Below are positions 1 to 11,600 of a stretch of DNA of 64,000 nt, in pieces. This stretch comes from Lunularia cruciata (taxonomy: Eukaryota; Streptophyta; Marchantiopsida; Lunulariales; Lunulariaceae): positions 26,018,552 through 26,082,551 of the forward strand of contig OX419756.1 in NCBI GenBank assembly GCA_948567375.1, in the 5' to 3' direction. Below the pieces are notes generated by a model, which saw only the letters and a program-made list of their open reading frames with translations, had not been told where the DNA came from and did no database searches. A program made the translations under genes and the position numbers. How positions within the stretch are numbered: the stretch's first letter is position 1; every line of letters begins with the position of its first letter.

Positions 1-142
1 TAGAGTGATGACTAGTCAGACTACCTTTGTTTCTCTCCGGTGAGGTAGGAAGTGATGACTTACAGACCGTTAGAGTGCGTGTTATGATGGCAAGTTACAT
101 GTTGCCCCTTCCCCTAGTGTAGTTATCTCGGTTAGAGTTACA
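1..142 (+). repeat. 3' tail of the 5' LTR of DG copy 1
   Basis: This stretch matches the last part of the long LTR at 47698-49342, including the shared stretch around 25-45 and the final ...GAGTTACA at 134-142. The window opens inside this LTR, so its start is not visible. It is the 5' LTR of a plus-strand Ty3/gypsy element (DG copy 1) whose coding region follows at once. The exact LTR end is inferred from the CA dinucleotide and the comparison with copy 2. Confidence 0.75.
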
Positions 143-355
143 TTAGTGAGTGGTGCTTAGTTGGTATTGGCACGTGGTGGTGTTGGCACTTGTGGTTGCA
201 ACTTGCGGTTGCTATTGGTGGTTCTGGTTTGTTGTTGCAGTTACTTTGTCACGACGGAGTTCTTTGGAGATTCCAAAGGAGTTAGCCGTGCAGTACGCAG
301 TGGGTTTACTCGGAGTGGTGCTTGGTATCAGCTTGTATCTCTATCTCAAGTCCCA

Positions 356-1252
356 ATGAGGGAGGAGATTGACCCTAAATTGGAGTTCGACACAAGAGCT
401 AATTCAGTTGAGAGTGCACTTGGTGTGTCCGCACCATTGTTGTGGGACATGGACAAGATTTATGGGGCCTCCAAAGGCCCTAGGCATTACTCTAGTATAG
501 TGGGTACCATTGAGTTAAATGACTTCATCCAGGAGTTTGATAGTTGGTGTGATCTGCAGTAGATGCGGAACCCGACCTTGTTCACACCCTTCATGGCATG
601 GAAGAAGTTGTTTCAGCACTTGGAAGGTCCACCAATGGATGACTACCATGAGTTTCGGAGAGCTCATTTGGAGGAGATTGAGTTATGGAGATAATATTGG
701 TCTCCGAACTATGTCTCTATCGCTTCAGGTTTGGTGGCCAAGAGTAGATCGGCTATACCTACAAGTTCTAGCCCAAGTAGTGTTGGTGGAGCTAGTGGAG
801 GTGCACTAGCTGGAGATAATGCTACTACAAGTAGAGGTACCGCTGCAGAAGGTGGTGTGGTACCGGGGTTTAACCCCATGGTGGAGTTCTTCCAATGTTT
901 GAGGCAAAACTACCAGGGAGTGCAGATTGACAAGTTGAGGAGCTTGCAAGAGTTCCAACGGAAGGCAAGAGAGAGCCTATGCAAGGCATACACTTGCATG
1001 AGATGGCTGATCAATTTCACTCGAGGAGTTATTGAGGCCCAAGCAGTCCAATTTTGGTATGGGATATTGGATAGGGAGTTACGACGTAGAGTTTGTGATG
1101 GTACTTTGCCCACTTTGGTAGAAGTCTTTTGTTTGGCTGAGCATATTGAGCTCAACATGGTGGAGGAGAGAGTGGTGACATCTGGATTTGGTAGGGAGAC
1201 CTCATCCACGGTTGTGACTTCTCTAGAGTGCAATAGAGTGCACCATGCCTAG
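356..1252 (+). pseudogene. DG copy 1 gag, N-terminal part (broken)
   Basis: This is the gag (capsid-type) region of the methyltransferase-bearing gypsy family. The ATG at 356 begins a protein almost identical to 49569-49877 in copy 2. A TAG at 560-562 stands where copy 2 has CAG, and a second frame break follows near 690. The frame resumes at 731-1252 with a Gly/Ser/Ala-rich linker, then a helical segment (NPMVEFFQCLRQ, ...RELRRRVCDG...) that resembles the core of plant retrotransposon gag proteins. Capsid identity is inferred from position and this core. The coding sequence stops abruptly where element N is inserted (1277) and continues at 13388 with the zinc knuckles. Confidence 0.8.
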
Positions 1253-1276
1253 TTGGTTTTTGAGGATAGGGTGGAT

Positions 1277-1964
1277 TGTAACACCAATTTGTGCATGCGT
1301 GTGGTATTGTGATATTTAGCTTGGTATTAAAAGAACTTGAGAGATATTATTTATATAAAGATAAGAGATGGTTCTACATTAGTTATGACTAGCTAAAGTT
1401 AGTCACAGATAAGATAGAATGGACCTTACTTAAGAGGAAGTGGAAAAGATGAGCACCACTATTTTGGATTCTAGTGTGTTGACTTGGTATTATTCCTAGC
1501 TGTTTGGCTTTGAGGAAAGAGTTGAGAACTCATGGGCCCGCAAGCCTTTTTGTTTTGGATTCTTCTATAGTCCAACGATAGCCCATGTGAGGAATCCTTG
1601 ACTTAGTGGTTGGGTCAAGATAAGATCACATGCTAGTGGAATATGCTCATGTGAATGGATATTCCTTTCTACTTTTTGACTTTACTTGACTTTTAGTCTA
1701 GTAACTTGAGTTATTGCTGTAATTTGTAACTTTGGTACATAACTATTTCACAAGTATATAAACAAAGGGTGAGGAGGTACTCATGATCCTTTCATTTGCA
1801 ACTATCTCTCTCATTGAGTTCTCTAGTGAGCAATGTCTTGAGTCTTGGAGTGTTAGCCTTGGAGGAGTATGATGGAGTTGGGGTTCCTTGCCTTCTTAGT
1901 CCATGGTGCGCTAGCATAATAGCCATCAGAGGTTCATCTTGAGTGAAAGACAGGCCGGCTCACA
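1277..1964 (+). repeat. 5' LTR of element N
   Basis: It begins TGTAACACC and ends GGCTCACA, and it pairs with 12697-13387 along its length with scattered substitutions. A run near 1756-1762 (ATATAAAC) is a plausible TATA region of the LTR promoter. That is inference. Confidence 0.88.
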
Positions 1965-1988
1965 TTTTTGGTTCCGTTGCCGTGACTT
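1965..1988 (+). other. Putative primer-binding site of element N
   Basis: Directly after the 5' LTR the sequence reads TTTTTGGTTCCGTTGCCGTG. It resembles the TGGCGCCGTTGCCGGGG-type primer site common after Tat/Athila LTRs in plants. The primer tRNA is not certain because several positions differ. Confidence 0.5.
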
Positions 1989-2879
1989 CTCTAGAAGGCA
2001 AGATAATATTCTATGTTCAATTTTACATTAGGCAAAAGGAGGCTATGAGAGCTCACTTGGAGAGAACATTAGGAGAGGAGAGGGCTGAACTTATGTTAGA
2101 TAACCAAGATCCATTTGTATACCTTGTAGTTCATTATGATGTCTTTGAAGTGATTTTGTACATCTTGTTCACATGAGAGGATTTGGAGAGATTGTGTGAG
2201 TTGGATTGCAGATTTTGGGGATTAAGGTGATTTTGGGCAAAATCTCAAGTTTGAGATCTGAACTTGAAATTTCTATATGTGGTAGCTTGGGTTGTACTCC
2301 AGTTACCACAATTAAAATTATTGTGAGAGCTATTATGCGCATTGGGCTAGAAGTTTTGAAAGTTGATAGGGTAAACTGCTCCCGCAACTACATGCTCTCT
2401 AGAAAATTGTATAAAGTCTGCCATTTATTCAATTTTTAGTAGATTGTTGTGAGAATTTCCAAGAAACTTGAGTACACTATATTCTACTTGCTGACACAAA
2501 AATTAGAGAGAGATCATTCTTAAGCAAGGAGTTATGAGTTTTTGAAGTGAGTGGGTGGTTTTTAGACCAAATCTGAAATATGTGTGTTGAATAGAAAGGT
2601 GTTTAGGCCAAATGGCTTGGTGAAAAGATCTAAAACTTTGCAGGGAGTGACGCCTTGGAGTTGTGAATAAGTTTGAAAAATTTTAGAGGACTCTGACATA
2701 CTGGTTGGGAGATTTGAGTGACATTGTGAGGAAGTGTGAATTCTACAGAGTGGAGATCTCATGCATGAGGAATTTGAGAGCAACAAAAAGCATGTTTGAG
2801 TGTTTAGATTCAACTTGGGAACATGTAGGGTCATCAAGAGTGTAAATTAAGACTATGTAAGGTTTCCAAAGGGTTTGAG
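1989..2879 (+). other. Untranslated leader of element N
   Basis: About 0.9 kb between primer site and first leader ORF. It holds only short ORFs (for example 1943-2176 and 2206-2439) without recognisable domains. It is AT-rich and looks like the long 5' leader typical of Tat/Athila-class elements. No convincing gene is seen. Confidence 0.5.
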
Positions 2880-3333
2880 GTGATTGTAGGGGTGGATTTG
2901 AGGAAAAGAGAGTTTACATTAGAATTTGAAGAGAGTGTTGAGAGGATCCAAAAACCTACGCCACTTGGAGGAAAGAGTGAGTCTAAGTGCTTTCTATGTA
3001 GAGAGAAGGGACATAAGGCAATTTCATGTCCATTGACCTTTGAGAGCAAGAAATTGAGGAAAAGGAGAGGCTTACTTGACTTGGGTTTGCATGTTGGACT
3101 TTCTTCACCAAGATTGGGAGGGCGAAGATCTAAGGACTAAGACTAAGGAGTTGTGTGAGGTTTGTGGAGTGGAAGGACTTCCAAAAGGACATGAGTGTAG
3201 AGGAGTAAAAGAACTTTTGGAAACTTTAGTGAAGGATCTTGGAGAGAGTCTTAATACAGCTACAGAAATACTACATCTTCATCAGTTAGTTCTCAAGATT
3301 AGTGATGGAGATAATCTTTCAACTTATGGATAA
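2880..3333 (+). pseudogene. Cys-rich leader ORF of element N, upstream of gag
   Basis: Two overlapping frames (2880-3140 and 3076-3333) together encode a small Cys-rich protein. The first contains a canonical CX2CX4HX4C knuckle (CFLCREKGHKAISC, residues 38-51) followed by a basic stretch. The second contains CEVCGVEGLPKGHEC and then a leucine-rich helix. A -1 or +2 frame change near 3090-3140 would join them. It lies before the capsid region (3537), whereas gag knuckles normally follow the capsid, and the element has a separate gag knuckle at 4379-4420. It could be an accessory nucleic-acid-binding ORF or a captured gene fragment. Function unknown. Confidence 0.5.
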
Positions 3334-3536
3334 ACTATCCATGAGAGTTAGATTAATATACACTCTAGGATTTGATGTTGCCATAGAAATCTTGGAGCAA
3401 CCTGAACCTTTTGTGTTCCCTAGAGTGTATTACTCTTAGATGGTGTTAGTCATGTATATACTATATTAGTTATAGAGTGAGAGAAAGAAAAGAGAAAAAA
3501 AAAATTGAGAGAAAAGAAAGATAGTGAGGGGTTAAG

Positions 3537-4297
3537 ATGGGGAAACTTCCTGTTTTCTTTGGAAAGGATGGAGAAGATGTGAAGGCCTTTGTGAGTCACT
3601 TCAAGAGAGCTTGCATACAAAACAATGAGAGGAGGAAGAATGAGTGTGCCTTATTATTACCAGATTTCTTTGAGGATGCAGCACTTACATGGTATGAGTC
3701 AAAATACCAAAAGAGAGAGAGGAGAGATGGGGAAGAAGAGTCTTGGGAGAGTTTGACTTCAACACTCATTGAGAACTTTCTCCCAGATGATAGTTGTGAG
3801 AGATTGATGAGTGAGGTTACCTTTCTCAAACAAGGAGATGGAGAGACAGTGAGAGTCTATGTGGAAAGAGTGGAAAAGTTAGAGTCTAGATTTTGTATAG
3901 TGTTGAGGAAGGGTAGGGATGATGTGGAGACTACAATGATTGGCATAGCATCCATGCTCACCAAGAATTTTGTGGGAGGGTTGAGATGAAAACTAGAAGC
4001 AAGGTGAGATATGAGAAACATTCTTCCAAGGTTGAAGCTATCAAGATCGCAATTCGTATGGAGGAGAGTTTGGAAGAGGATGAGAGTGATTTGGTTGTGA
4101 AGGAGGTTGTGCATCCTCCTCAAGGCTACAAGTATGGTGGAACTTTTGATACTTTGGTGGCAAGGGTTGCACCACAAGTAGAAGTTGCTCCAGTTCTTGC
4201 ACCTCCACCAAAGGATCCACTTCAAACCATCACAGAACAACTTGCAGATCTCAAAAGCAATGTGGTGCAACTATGGGAGAAGAGAGAGGTGGATTAA
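3537..4297 (+). pseudogene. Element N gag (capsid)
   Basis: The ATG at 3537 begins a 150-codon frame (GKLPVFFGKDGEDVKAFVSH...) with the retrotransposon gag core: ALTWYES, ESLTSTLIENFLP, ...FLKQGDGETVRVYVERVEKLE. It ends at 3989. The protein continues in another frame from 3986 (TRSKVRYEKHSS...) to a stop at 4297, which implies a small indel near 3985. This part would form the virus-like particle shell in the cytoplasm. The segment up to the knuckle at 4379 is linker. Confidence 0.8.
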
Positions 4298-4354
4298 AAT
4301 TTAGGGACGGGGCCTAGGAGTTATGGAAACTATCCATGTAGACGAGGCCAACAA

Positions 4355-5686
4355 GCCAACAATTTCAATGATAGAAATTGTTTTGGTTGTGGATGAAGAG
4401 GCCATATCCAAAGGAATTGCCCAAATTCCACTTACCATGGAAGAAAGGGTTATGAGGAAGCCAATAGAGGGAAAGAGGGAGGTAGTGAAACCCAAGTGGC
4501 TCCTAATCCAAACAAAGGTAAGGGGATAGCATCTATAGATGTGGTTGAGAGCAAGTATGAGAAGGGAGAGTGCTCAAACTCCAAGGGTCTTAATTTGGAG
4601 CTTTTGGCACAAGAGAAGAAGAGAGCTCGTTTTGTAGAGGATGTGCACTCTTCTCAAGGATTTACTCCAAGCAAGGATACTCCTATATCTACTAGGAGCA
4701 CTTGTACCTCAACACCATCAACAACAAAGACTCCAAGGAAGAAGTTGGGTATGGATGATTTCTTGATTTCAAAGCAACAATGGAACTACAATGTGTTGGA
4801 GGATGTTGGTAGTCACAAGGCTAACATCACAGTGGGCCAATTGATTGCTTTGAACCCTACCTTGAGAAAGGAGCTTAGAGGTGGTTTGAGTTCTACAAGG
4901 AGCAAGAGGAAGAAGAAGGCAAAATCTCTAGTATCAATGGGGGTGGTGGATGCCAAGCCAGCACCATGGGAGGCTTGTGAATATGCCTCCAAGATTGATG
5001 TGAGAGTGAATGGTCACAACATCAAGGATGCACTTGTTGATGGAGGATCAACAATGAATGCCATATCAGAAAGGTTGATGAAGAAGTTGGGTATGATACC
5101 TTCAAGACCTTCAACATTTGTGATAAGCATGGCAAACAAGCAACAAGTTCGACCAATAGGGGTGATGGATAAGGTGGTAGTTTCAATTATGGGAATTCAA
5201 AATCTCATGAATTTCCAAGTCTTGAAGGATTCAAGGTATGACTTACTTCTTGGGAGGCCATGGTTGAGAGCAACACACACAACTGATCAATGGCACAAAG
5301 AGTACTTGAGGATTGGGCCATCAAACCATAGAGTCATAATTCCTCTGACTAACACCACCAACACTTCATATTCAGATACACCATCTTCTGATTATTGGGA
5401 ATTAGATTTTGAAGAAGGAGCCTCAGGTGTGGACACAAGCATGGAAGAGGAGACTTCCACAAAGGGAGATGAATCTGAATCTGATTCAGATGTGTATCCC
5501 TTGTGTGCTATGGATTTTGCACCTAAGCTAGAGGTTTTGAAGGACCCAAATAAATCACCATTGACACTTGAGGAGGTAGAGAGAAGGTTAGCTACCCTCA
5601 AGTATGGTCCCAATGTTACCAAGGAAGAGAAGGTGAGATTTTCCACAAGTTCATCCATGTGTTTGCTTTTAGTTACAAGGATCTGA
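4355..5686 (+). pseudogene. Element N gag zinc knuckle and aspartic protease
   Basis: One frame runs from before 4379 to 5686. It starts with a CCHC knuckle at 4379-4420 (C-FG-C...H-IQRN-C) containing an in-frame TGA at 4394-4396. After a charged, Lys-rich linker it reaches the retropepsin domain at about 4990-5330: the active-site DGGS motif (residues 181-184 counted from 4496) and YDLLLGRPWL at the C-terminal end of the fold. The catalytic triplet is DGG/S, not DSG or DTG. The frame runs on towards the RT, ending at a frame break around 5660-5686. Confidence 0.8.
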
Positions 5687-6990
5687 AGGAAGTCACCTTG
5701 GAGGAGCACAAGATAGAGGTGGAGTCACATGTAAGACCAATCTGCCAAAAGCAATGTTGCAATAGCCCACCAAAATATTTGGTTGTGAAGGAGGAGATTG
5801 ATAAGGTCAAGGAAGCCGGATTTATCTTTGAGGTGGAGAATTGAAAATGGGTCTCTCCAATTATCATTGTAAAGAAAAAGAATGGCAAGCTTTGGGTATA
5901 TGTGGATTACAAGAAGCTCAATGCTGTTACCAAGAAGTACTACTACCCATTGCCATTCATTGATGAGATCTTGGAGGAGGTTGTAGGTGATGAGAGGTAC
6001 AGTTTTGGAGACGATTATAGTAGATATAATCAAATCAAGATTGCACCGGAGCATCAACAACTCACCACATTCGCCACACCTTGGAGAACTTACGCTTTCA
6101 AGGTCATGCCTTTTGGGCTTTGCAATGCTCCAGCCACATTCCAACGCTTCATGAACAAGGTATTTGAACCTTTCATTGGGAAATTTGTGAGAGACTTCAT
6201 TGATGACTTTGTGTCTATGGGAGCAAGGAGGAGCACTTTGAGCACCTAATCAAGGTCTTGCAATGCTTGGATGTGGCAAATGCATCACTCAACCCAAAGA
6301 AGTGCATTTTTGGATGTGAAGAAGGTCTACTTTTGGAGCACATCATCTCCAAGGATGGAATAGAAGTTGATCTTGAGAAGGTGAGGAAAATCTTAGACCT
6401 TCCATTCCCTTCAAGCTTGACAAAGTTATGCCAATTCTTGGGAATGGTTGGGTACTATAGGAGGTACTAAGGCTTATGCATTGACCATCTACATGAAGAA
6501 GGGTGTAGATTACATGGTGATTTTGGAGGACAAGGAGACTCTCAAAGCTTTTGAGGAGCTCAAGCAATCCCTTGTTGTAGCTCCAATTCTTGCTAAACCT
6601 AATTAGAGTAAGCCTTTCATCCTCTACATTGATGCTTCTAGTGTAGCTATAGGATGCACTCTTAGTCAATTAGACCAAGATGGGCATGATCATCCAATAG
6701 CTTATACTAGTAGGCAGATGGTTTCAGTAGAAAAGAACTACTCTGTCACGGAGAGAGAAGGGTTGGCAGTGATCTTTGGTCTCAAGAAGTTTAGACACTA
6801 CTTAATTGGAGGGAAAGCCACCATTGTTACGGATCACAAGGCATTGAAGTACATCTTCAACAAGCCTAATGTTGAAGGGAGACTAGCAAGGTGGATGATA
6901 CTCTTATATGAGTTTGACTACACCATTGAAGATAGGCTTGGAAAGAAACATGCAAGTGCTGATCTGTTATCTAGAGCCTATGATCATGAT
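5659..6990 (+). pseudogene. Element N reverse transcriptase and RNase H
   Basis: Residues typical of gypsy RT are visible: DYKKLNAVTKK, YPLPFIDEILEE, FGDDYSRYNQIKIAP, VMPFGLCNAPATFQRFMN, and the catalytic FIDD at 6196-6207 (in place of Y/F-LDD). A TGA at 5842-5844 replaces the expected Trp. A frameshift lies near 6215, after which the protein continues at 6258-6470 (NPKKCIFGCEE, LGMVGYYRRY). About 60 codons near 6470 are disturbed or missing. RNase H follows at about 6540-6990 (YIDASSVAIGCTLSQ, NYSVTEREGLAVIFGLKKFRHYL, VTDHKALKYIF, ASADLLSR). Confidence 0.85.
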
Positions 6991-7364
6991 GGAGTGAGCC
7001 AATGCATGATTCCTTCCCAGATGAGGAGCTCATGACAATCTCAGCCACTCAAGAGGTTCCAATGGCGTACAAGGAATTGTGGATTTTGTGCCAAGAGGTA
7101 ACTAACCAGAAGGGATGCATGCTAGGGAGAGGAAGGCCCTTGCAGCAAGATCTAGATCGTACACGATGGTGGAGGATATTCTTTTTCACCAAGGAGCAGA
7201 TGGTTTACTTTGAAGAGCAATGGGTAAGGAAAAGTCTATCCTACTCATAAAGGAGTTTCATGAAGGTTTAGTGTGTGGAGAACACTTTGTAGAAAGGTGA
7301 TTGCTTTCAAGATTCTAGATACATGTTACCATTGGAGAGGGATTTTCAAGGATTGTCTTGATTA

Positions 7365-8113
7365 TTGCAAACTTGTCATGCTTGTCAAGCTTTTGCTAGA
7401 AAGACTACATCCACTCCACCACTTAGATCAATTCCATTGCTAGGACCTTTTGAGAAGCGGGGAATTGATTTTGTAGGTCCTCTCAATAGAACCCCAAGGA
7501 ACAATTGGTACATTGTGGTAGTTACTGATTACCTTACCAAGTGGGTTGAGGCTAGACCATTGAGGGATAAGAATGAAGATGAAGTTGGTAAATTTCTTTA
7601 TGAACGCATTATCACTAGATTTGGATGCCCTTTGGAGTTGGTTTATGATAGAGGAGGAGAGTTTATAGGAAGCATTACTACAGCCATGCTACAACATTTC
7701 TCTATCACACATAAAATAACTACATCCTATAAGCCAAATTCCAATGGCTTGGTAGAGAGAACCAATTAGACCTTGTGCATGATGTTGGCCAAAGATGCAT
7801 AAATGGAGGGGGCTAAACATCATTGGGACAAGAGGATTCATGCTATTTTGTGGGAGTATAGGACAACCATGAAGACTTCCACCAGATATTCTCCATTTGA
7901 ATTGGTATGTGGTATTGAGTCTACCCTACCTATTCACGTTGATCTTCCTACCTTCCAATGAATTCATAGGAGATTGAAGAAAGCACAAGGAGGTGATGCA
8001 AAGAAGTCAAGGAAGGAACAACTCATGGAGTTGGAAGAGGCAAGAGTAGTTGCTATGGTTTGAGTAGAGCAAGCCCAAAAAAAACAAAAGGAGATCTATG
8101 ACAAGAGGCAAGG
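7365..8113 (+). pseudogene. Element N integrase, 5' part
   Basis: The zinc-binding CHACQAF motif opens the frame at 7365. Catalytic motifs follow: GIDFVGPL, YDRGGEF and NGLVERTN, a DDE integrase core. TAG at 7767-7769 interrupts it, and further stops follow (near 7801, 7960 and 8060). The C-terminal helices (HAILWEYRTTMKTSTRYSPFEL) run to 8113, where element B is inserted within the codons for KRQG. The rest of the integrase resumes at 12428. Confidence 0.85.
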
Positions 8114-8851
8114 TGTAATACTCCGAGGACAAGAGAAGAGAGAAAACACAAATTGCACACTCAAACATTTGATGCCCCAAGGGAGCACATTCTCTTTATT
8201 ATATAGACAAAGAGGATCTCCTCCAAGGAAGTTCCACCATAGGATTAGTGACACAAATAGGTGACATATCAGCAAGCTCCACCCTTGGATTACTTACTTG
8301 GATGGGTGACTTGTCTGGTCTAGGTCCTATCTGGTTGGTCAAACAAGCTTTGACCAAAGGGAATCTTTTAGGGAATCTTCTTGTAGGAATCTCAAAATCA
8401 CGTAAGGTACCATTGGAAAGCTCTTGATGAGACAAAGCAGGGGGGAGGGAAGGCCGGCCTTAACTTCATTGGGGGGAGAAAATGTGAACATTTTTGAGGC
8501 CTAATTCATCCGTTTAGGCCTCCGAAATTGCCTTCAAAGATTTCAGGCATATTTCGGCTCTTACTCTATTAGTAGAAGTCCCATTTTTGGTGATACCTCT
8601 TTTTGATCTGTTTAGTCCATCATGTGTAACATCCTTCTAGATGTTACCAAACCAATTCTCACCTTTAAATCATATGTCTAGCTATTGGTTCTAAGGTTCT
8701 CAAGTCTATTTTGGTTTCTGCCCTATTTGTAAAAGTACTCTTTTGGTGATACTTCTATCTGATCTATTTTGACCATCATGTATAACATCATTCAAGAAGT
8801 TACCAAACCAATTTTCACATCTAGATGATATGGCTAACCCTTGGTATTACA
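8114..8851 (-). repeat. 3' LTR of element B
   Basis: Plus-strand ends are TGTAATACTCC and TTGGTATTACA, so the LTR reads TGTAATACCAA...GAGTATTACA on the minus strand. It is 738 bp and closely similar to the LTRs at 23244, 24280 and 30144. It contains the internal 156-bp repeat typical of this subfamily. A purine-rich tract adjoins it (minus strand of 8852-8867, AAAAGGAGGGAAG). Confidence 0.9.
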
Positions 8852-8864
8852 GACTTCCCTCCTT

Positions 8865-9293
8865 TTAAGACGCAATGTCTTCGTGGTGCAATTGTTGCTC
8901 AAATGCTTGCACCAACACCGATGCATGTGCCAAATTGGCAGCAGGTTCCCAGGTTGCTTCATAGAAGGAGTAACCTTTCCATTGTACTAGATATTCCACC
9001 CGCGGATGGCGAGTACCACGCATGAATTTTTGGAGAATCCGCTCCACTTCATATTCCTCTGTGCCATCAATGAGTGTCGGACAAGGTCGAATGTCCTGTG
9101 TGGAAGGACCCTGGCCTGATCGGGGAGCATATCTGCATAGTAGGGAGACATGGAACACTGGATGGATCTTCATGTGTGGTGGTAGCTCAAGGTGATAGGC
9201 CACAGCGCCGATGCGATGAAGAATCGAGAAAGGCCCAATAAAACGAGGTATGAGCTTACAAGGTCCAACTAATGTGAGGTTGTTGATAGCCAC
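8865..9293 (-). pseudogene. Element B integrase C-terminus with chromodomain
   Basis: The frame begins in the GPY/F-type region (PRFIGPFSILHRIG, HPVFHVSLL) and ends in a chromodomain at 8928-9059: YEVERILQKF, VEYLVQWKGY, ATWEP. In chromoviruses this domain reads histone marks and steers integration into chromatin. The aromatic positions (Y of EYEVE, W of QWKGY, W of ATWEP) are present. Confidence 0.9.
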
Positions 9294-9367
9294 ACTTGAT
9301 CCCCAACATTGAACTCCATGTATGTATGATGTGCATCAACATACTGCTTTTGTCAATTTTGCCGAAT

Positions 9368-10406
9368 CTATAATCCGTGCTTGGCGCTCTCCACACCTTG
9401 TTGGATTCTAGAAACAAATGTGTTGACTGCATCAACCTTGGTAGTCACTGGACGGATCTTCATCAAGCTAGAAGGTGTGAAGGGATGCTCACCATACATG
9501 AGGAAGAACGGAGTGACCTGGGTGGAGGCATTCACTGAATTATTGTAAGCAAATTCCACCAACGATAGTAGGGTGTCCCACCTCTCTTGCTCTTCTAAGG
9601 TGAAGCTGCGTAACATGTCTTCAATCGTGTGATTAGCCCGCTCTATTTGGCCATCTATTTGTGGGTGGTAAGTTGTAGACATGGCCAACTTGGTTTTGAA
9701 GAAACCAAAGAGTGTTCGCCAAAACAAACTGGTGAATTGGGTGCCTCTATTGGTGATGACTACTCTAGACAAGCCATGGTGAGCAAAGACTGCATCTAAG
9801 TATAGTTGAGCTAGTTGTGGAGCAGTCACCTCCTTGGTGGTAGGGCATACATGAATCATTTTGCTGAGCCGGTCCACAAAGACCACAATGGAGTCAAACC
9901 CTGAGGTGGTCTTGGGTAATTTGCAGACAAGATCCATATTCACTTGTTCCCAACGTTGGGTAGGAGTGGAGAGAACTTGAAGGAGCCCTGCAGGAGCTTG
10001 ATTAGAAGCTTTGTTTATGTTGACAAAGTAGGCAGCTATGCACATAGTCCATCATGTCGTTGCTCATCTTGGGCCAATAATAATGGCGCTTGATTGCATC
10101 CAAGGTCTTGTCTACTCCGACATGAGCTATAATGGCCGAATCATGACATTCCGCTAGAATGGTGGTAAGTAAGTCTAGGACATTTGGGATCCATAATCTG
10201 CCATCCCGAAAGGTGAGTCCTTGGGTACTGGTGACACCTTTGAATGATTGCGCTTCTACAATCTGTGGATCAGTTTTTGTAGTAGCTAGAATTTCTTGCC
10301 AGAATTCAGGGTTAATCTTAACCTCTACCACCAAGTTGTTGGCCATTGGCATACGAGTGAATGCATCTGCCAATTGTTTCTTACCTTCCACGTAGGTGAT
10401 TGTCAT
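9368..10406 (-). pseudogene. Element B integrase core
   Basis: Two overlapping frames (10002-10406 and 9368-10045) give the zinc-binding N-terminus (HDSAIIAHVGVDKTLDAIKRHYYWPKM, HSCLLCQ) and the catalytic core (MDLVCKLPKT, TNRGTQFTSLFW in place of the usual DRGTQF, DGQIERANHTIED). The second catalytic aspartate is changed to Asn (TNRGTQF, while copy C keeps TDRGTQF), so this integrase would be dead even without its frame break near 10020. Confidence 0.88.
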
Positions 10407-10433
10407 GTTGAAGCATTGTCGCCACTCTGCCCA

Positions 10434-10778
10434 CTAGATTTCGCAATGAGATAGATCCTTCTGCGTCTCGAGGTAGACTAGAGGTTTGTGGTCTATCTCT
10501 ACTACAAGTGCCTTCTCGCCCAGGTAGTGCTTCCAATGCTTGGTTGCTAGAACGATGGCCAGCTCTTCTTGTTCTGTGGTGTGGTAGTTGCGCTCTGCTG
10601 GTAACAACTTTTGAGAGAAATATGCAATTGGATGCCATCCGTCATGCCACTCTTGTTGTAGGACTGCTCCTATTGCTACGCTTGATGCATCTGTAGCCAA
10701 CTTGATTGGACGTTTTGGGTCATACCACTTCAAGATTGGTGCATGTAGCAAGGCGGCCTTCAATTCCTGAAAGGCCAA
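10434..10778 (-). pseudogene. Element B RNase H
   Basis: Contains LATDASSVAIGAVLQQ (catalytic Asp), HPIAYFSQKL, NYHTTEQEELAIVLATKHWKHYL and VEIDHKPLVYL, the standard gypsy RNase H signature. The frame ends at a stop at 10434. Its continuation in the next frame leads to the integrase. Confidence 0.88.
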
Positions 10779-10835
10779 CTCTTGTGCGGTTCCCCATGTC
10801 CACTTCTTCCCCTTGCCAAGTAGTGCCGTTAAAGG

Positions 10836-11600
10836 CTATGCAACCTTGGAGAAGTCCTTGACAAATCTACGATAGAATCCCGTCAACCCCAAGAAGCTCT
10901 TAAGTTGAGTCTGATCTTCTAGGGCACTCCATTTTTGAATGACCTCTATTTTATCTGTCAATACTTGAATGCCCTCTGCACTTACTCTATGCCTTAAGTA
11001 GTCTACTTCAGACTTGCCAAACTCACACTTTGAGATTTTGGCATACAACTGATTTTGTCTTAGAATTTGGAGGACCTCTCGTAGATGTTGTTTGTGTTCT
11101 GTCATCGTGCTACTATATACTAAGATATCATCCAAGAAGACGATAACAGGCTTATCCAAGTATGGACGGAGTATGTCATTCATTAGGCTCATGAAAGTGG
11201 CAGGCGCATTGGTGAGGCCAAAAGGCATCACAAGATACTAAAAGTGGCCATACTTGGTTCAAAAGGCAATTTTGTACACATCCTCCTCTGCAATTCAGAT
11301 TTGATTATAACCGCTCCGCAAGTCCAGTTTGGTGAAGTATCTCGCTCCATGGAATTGATCAAATAGGTCATCCATGCGAGGTAAGGGGTATTTGTTCTTC
11401 ACTGTTTGCTGATTGAGACCCCGATAGTTAATACACATGCGCATTATACCATCCTTCTTCTTCACAAACAAGACAAGGGCCCCATATGGTGATACGCTAG
11501 GTTGGATGAACCCTTTCTATAGCATCTCCTCAATTTGAGTCTTATACTCCTCCAACTCATGAGGTGATAGGCGATATAGGGCCTTACAAGGAGGTGTCTT
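10836..11600 (-). pseudogene. Element B reverse transcriptase
   Basis: The palm and thumb are in one frame at 10836-11231: [19 protein letters not shown], catalytic FLDD at 11127-11138, [33 protein letters not shown]. The fingers (residues around [18 protein letters not shown]) lie at 11240-11520 and carry stops at about 11239 and 11517. It matches element C's RT over its whole length. Confidence 0.88.
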
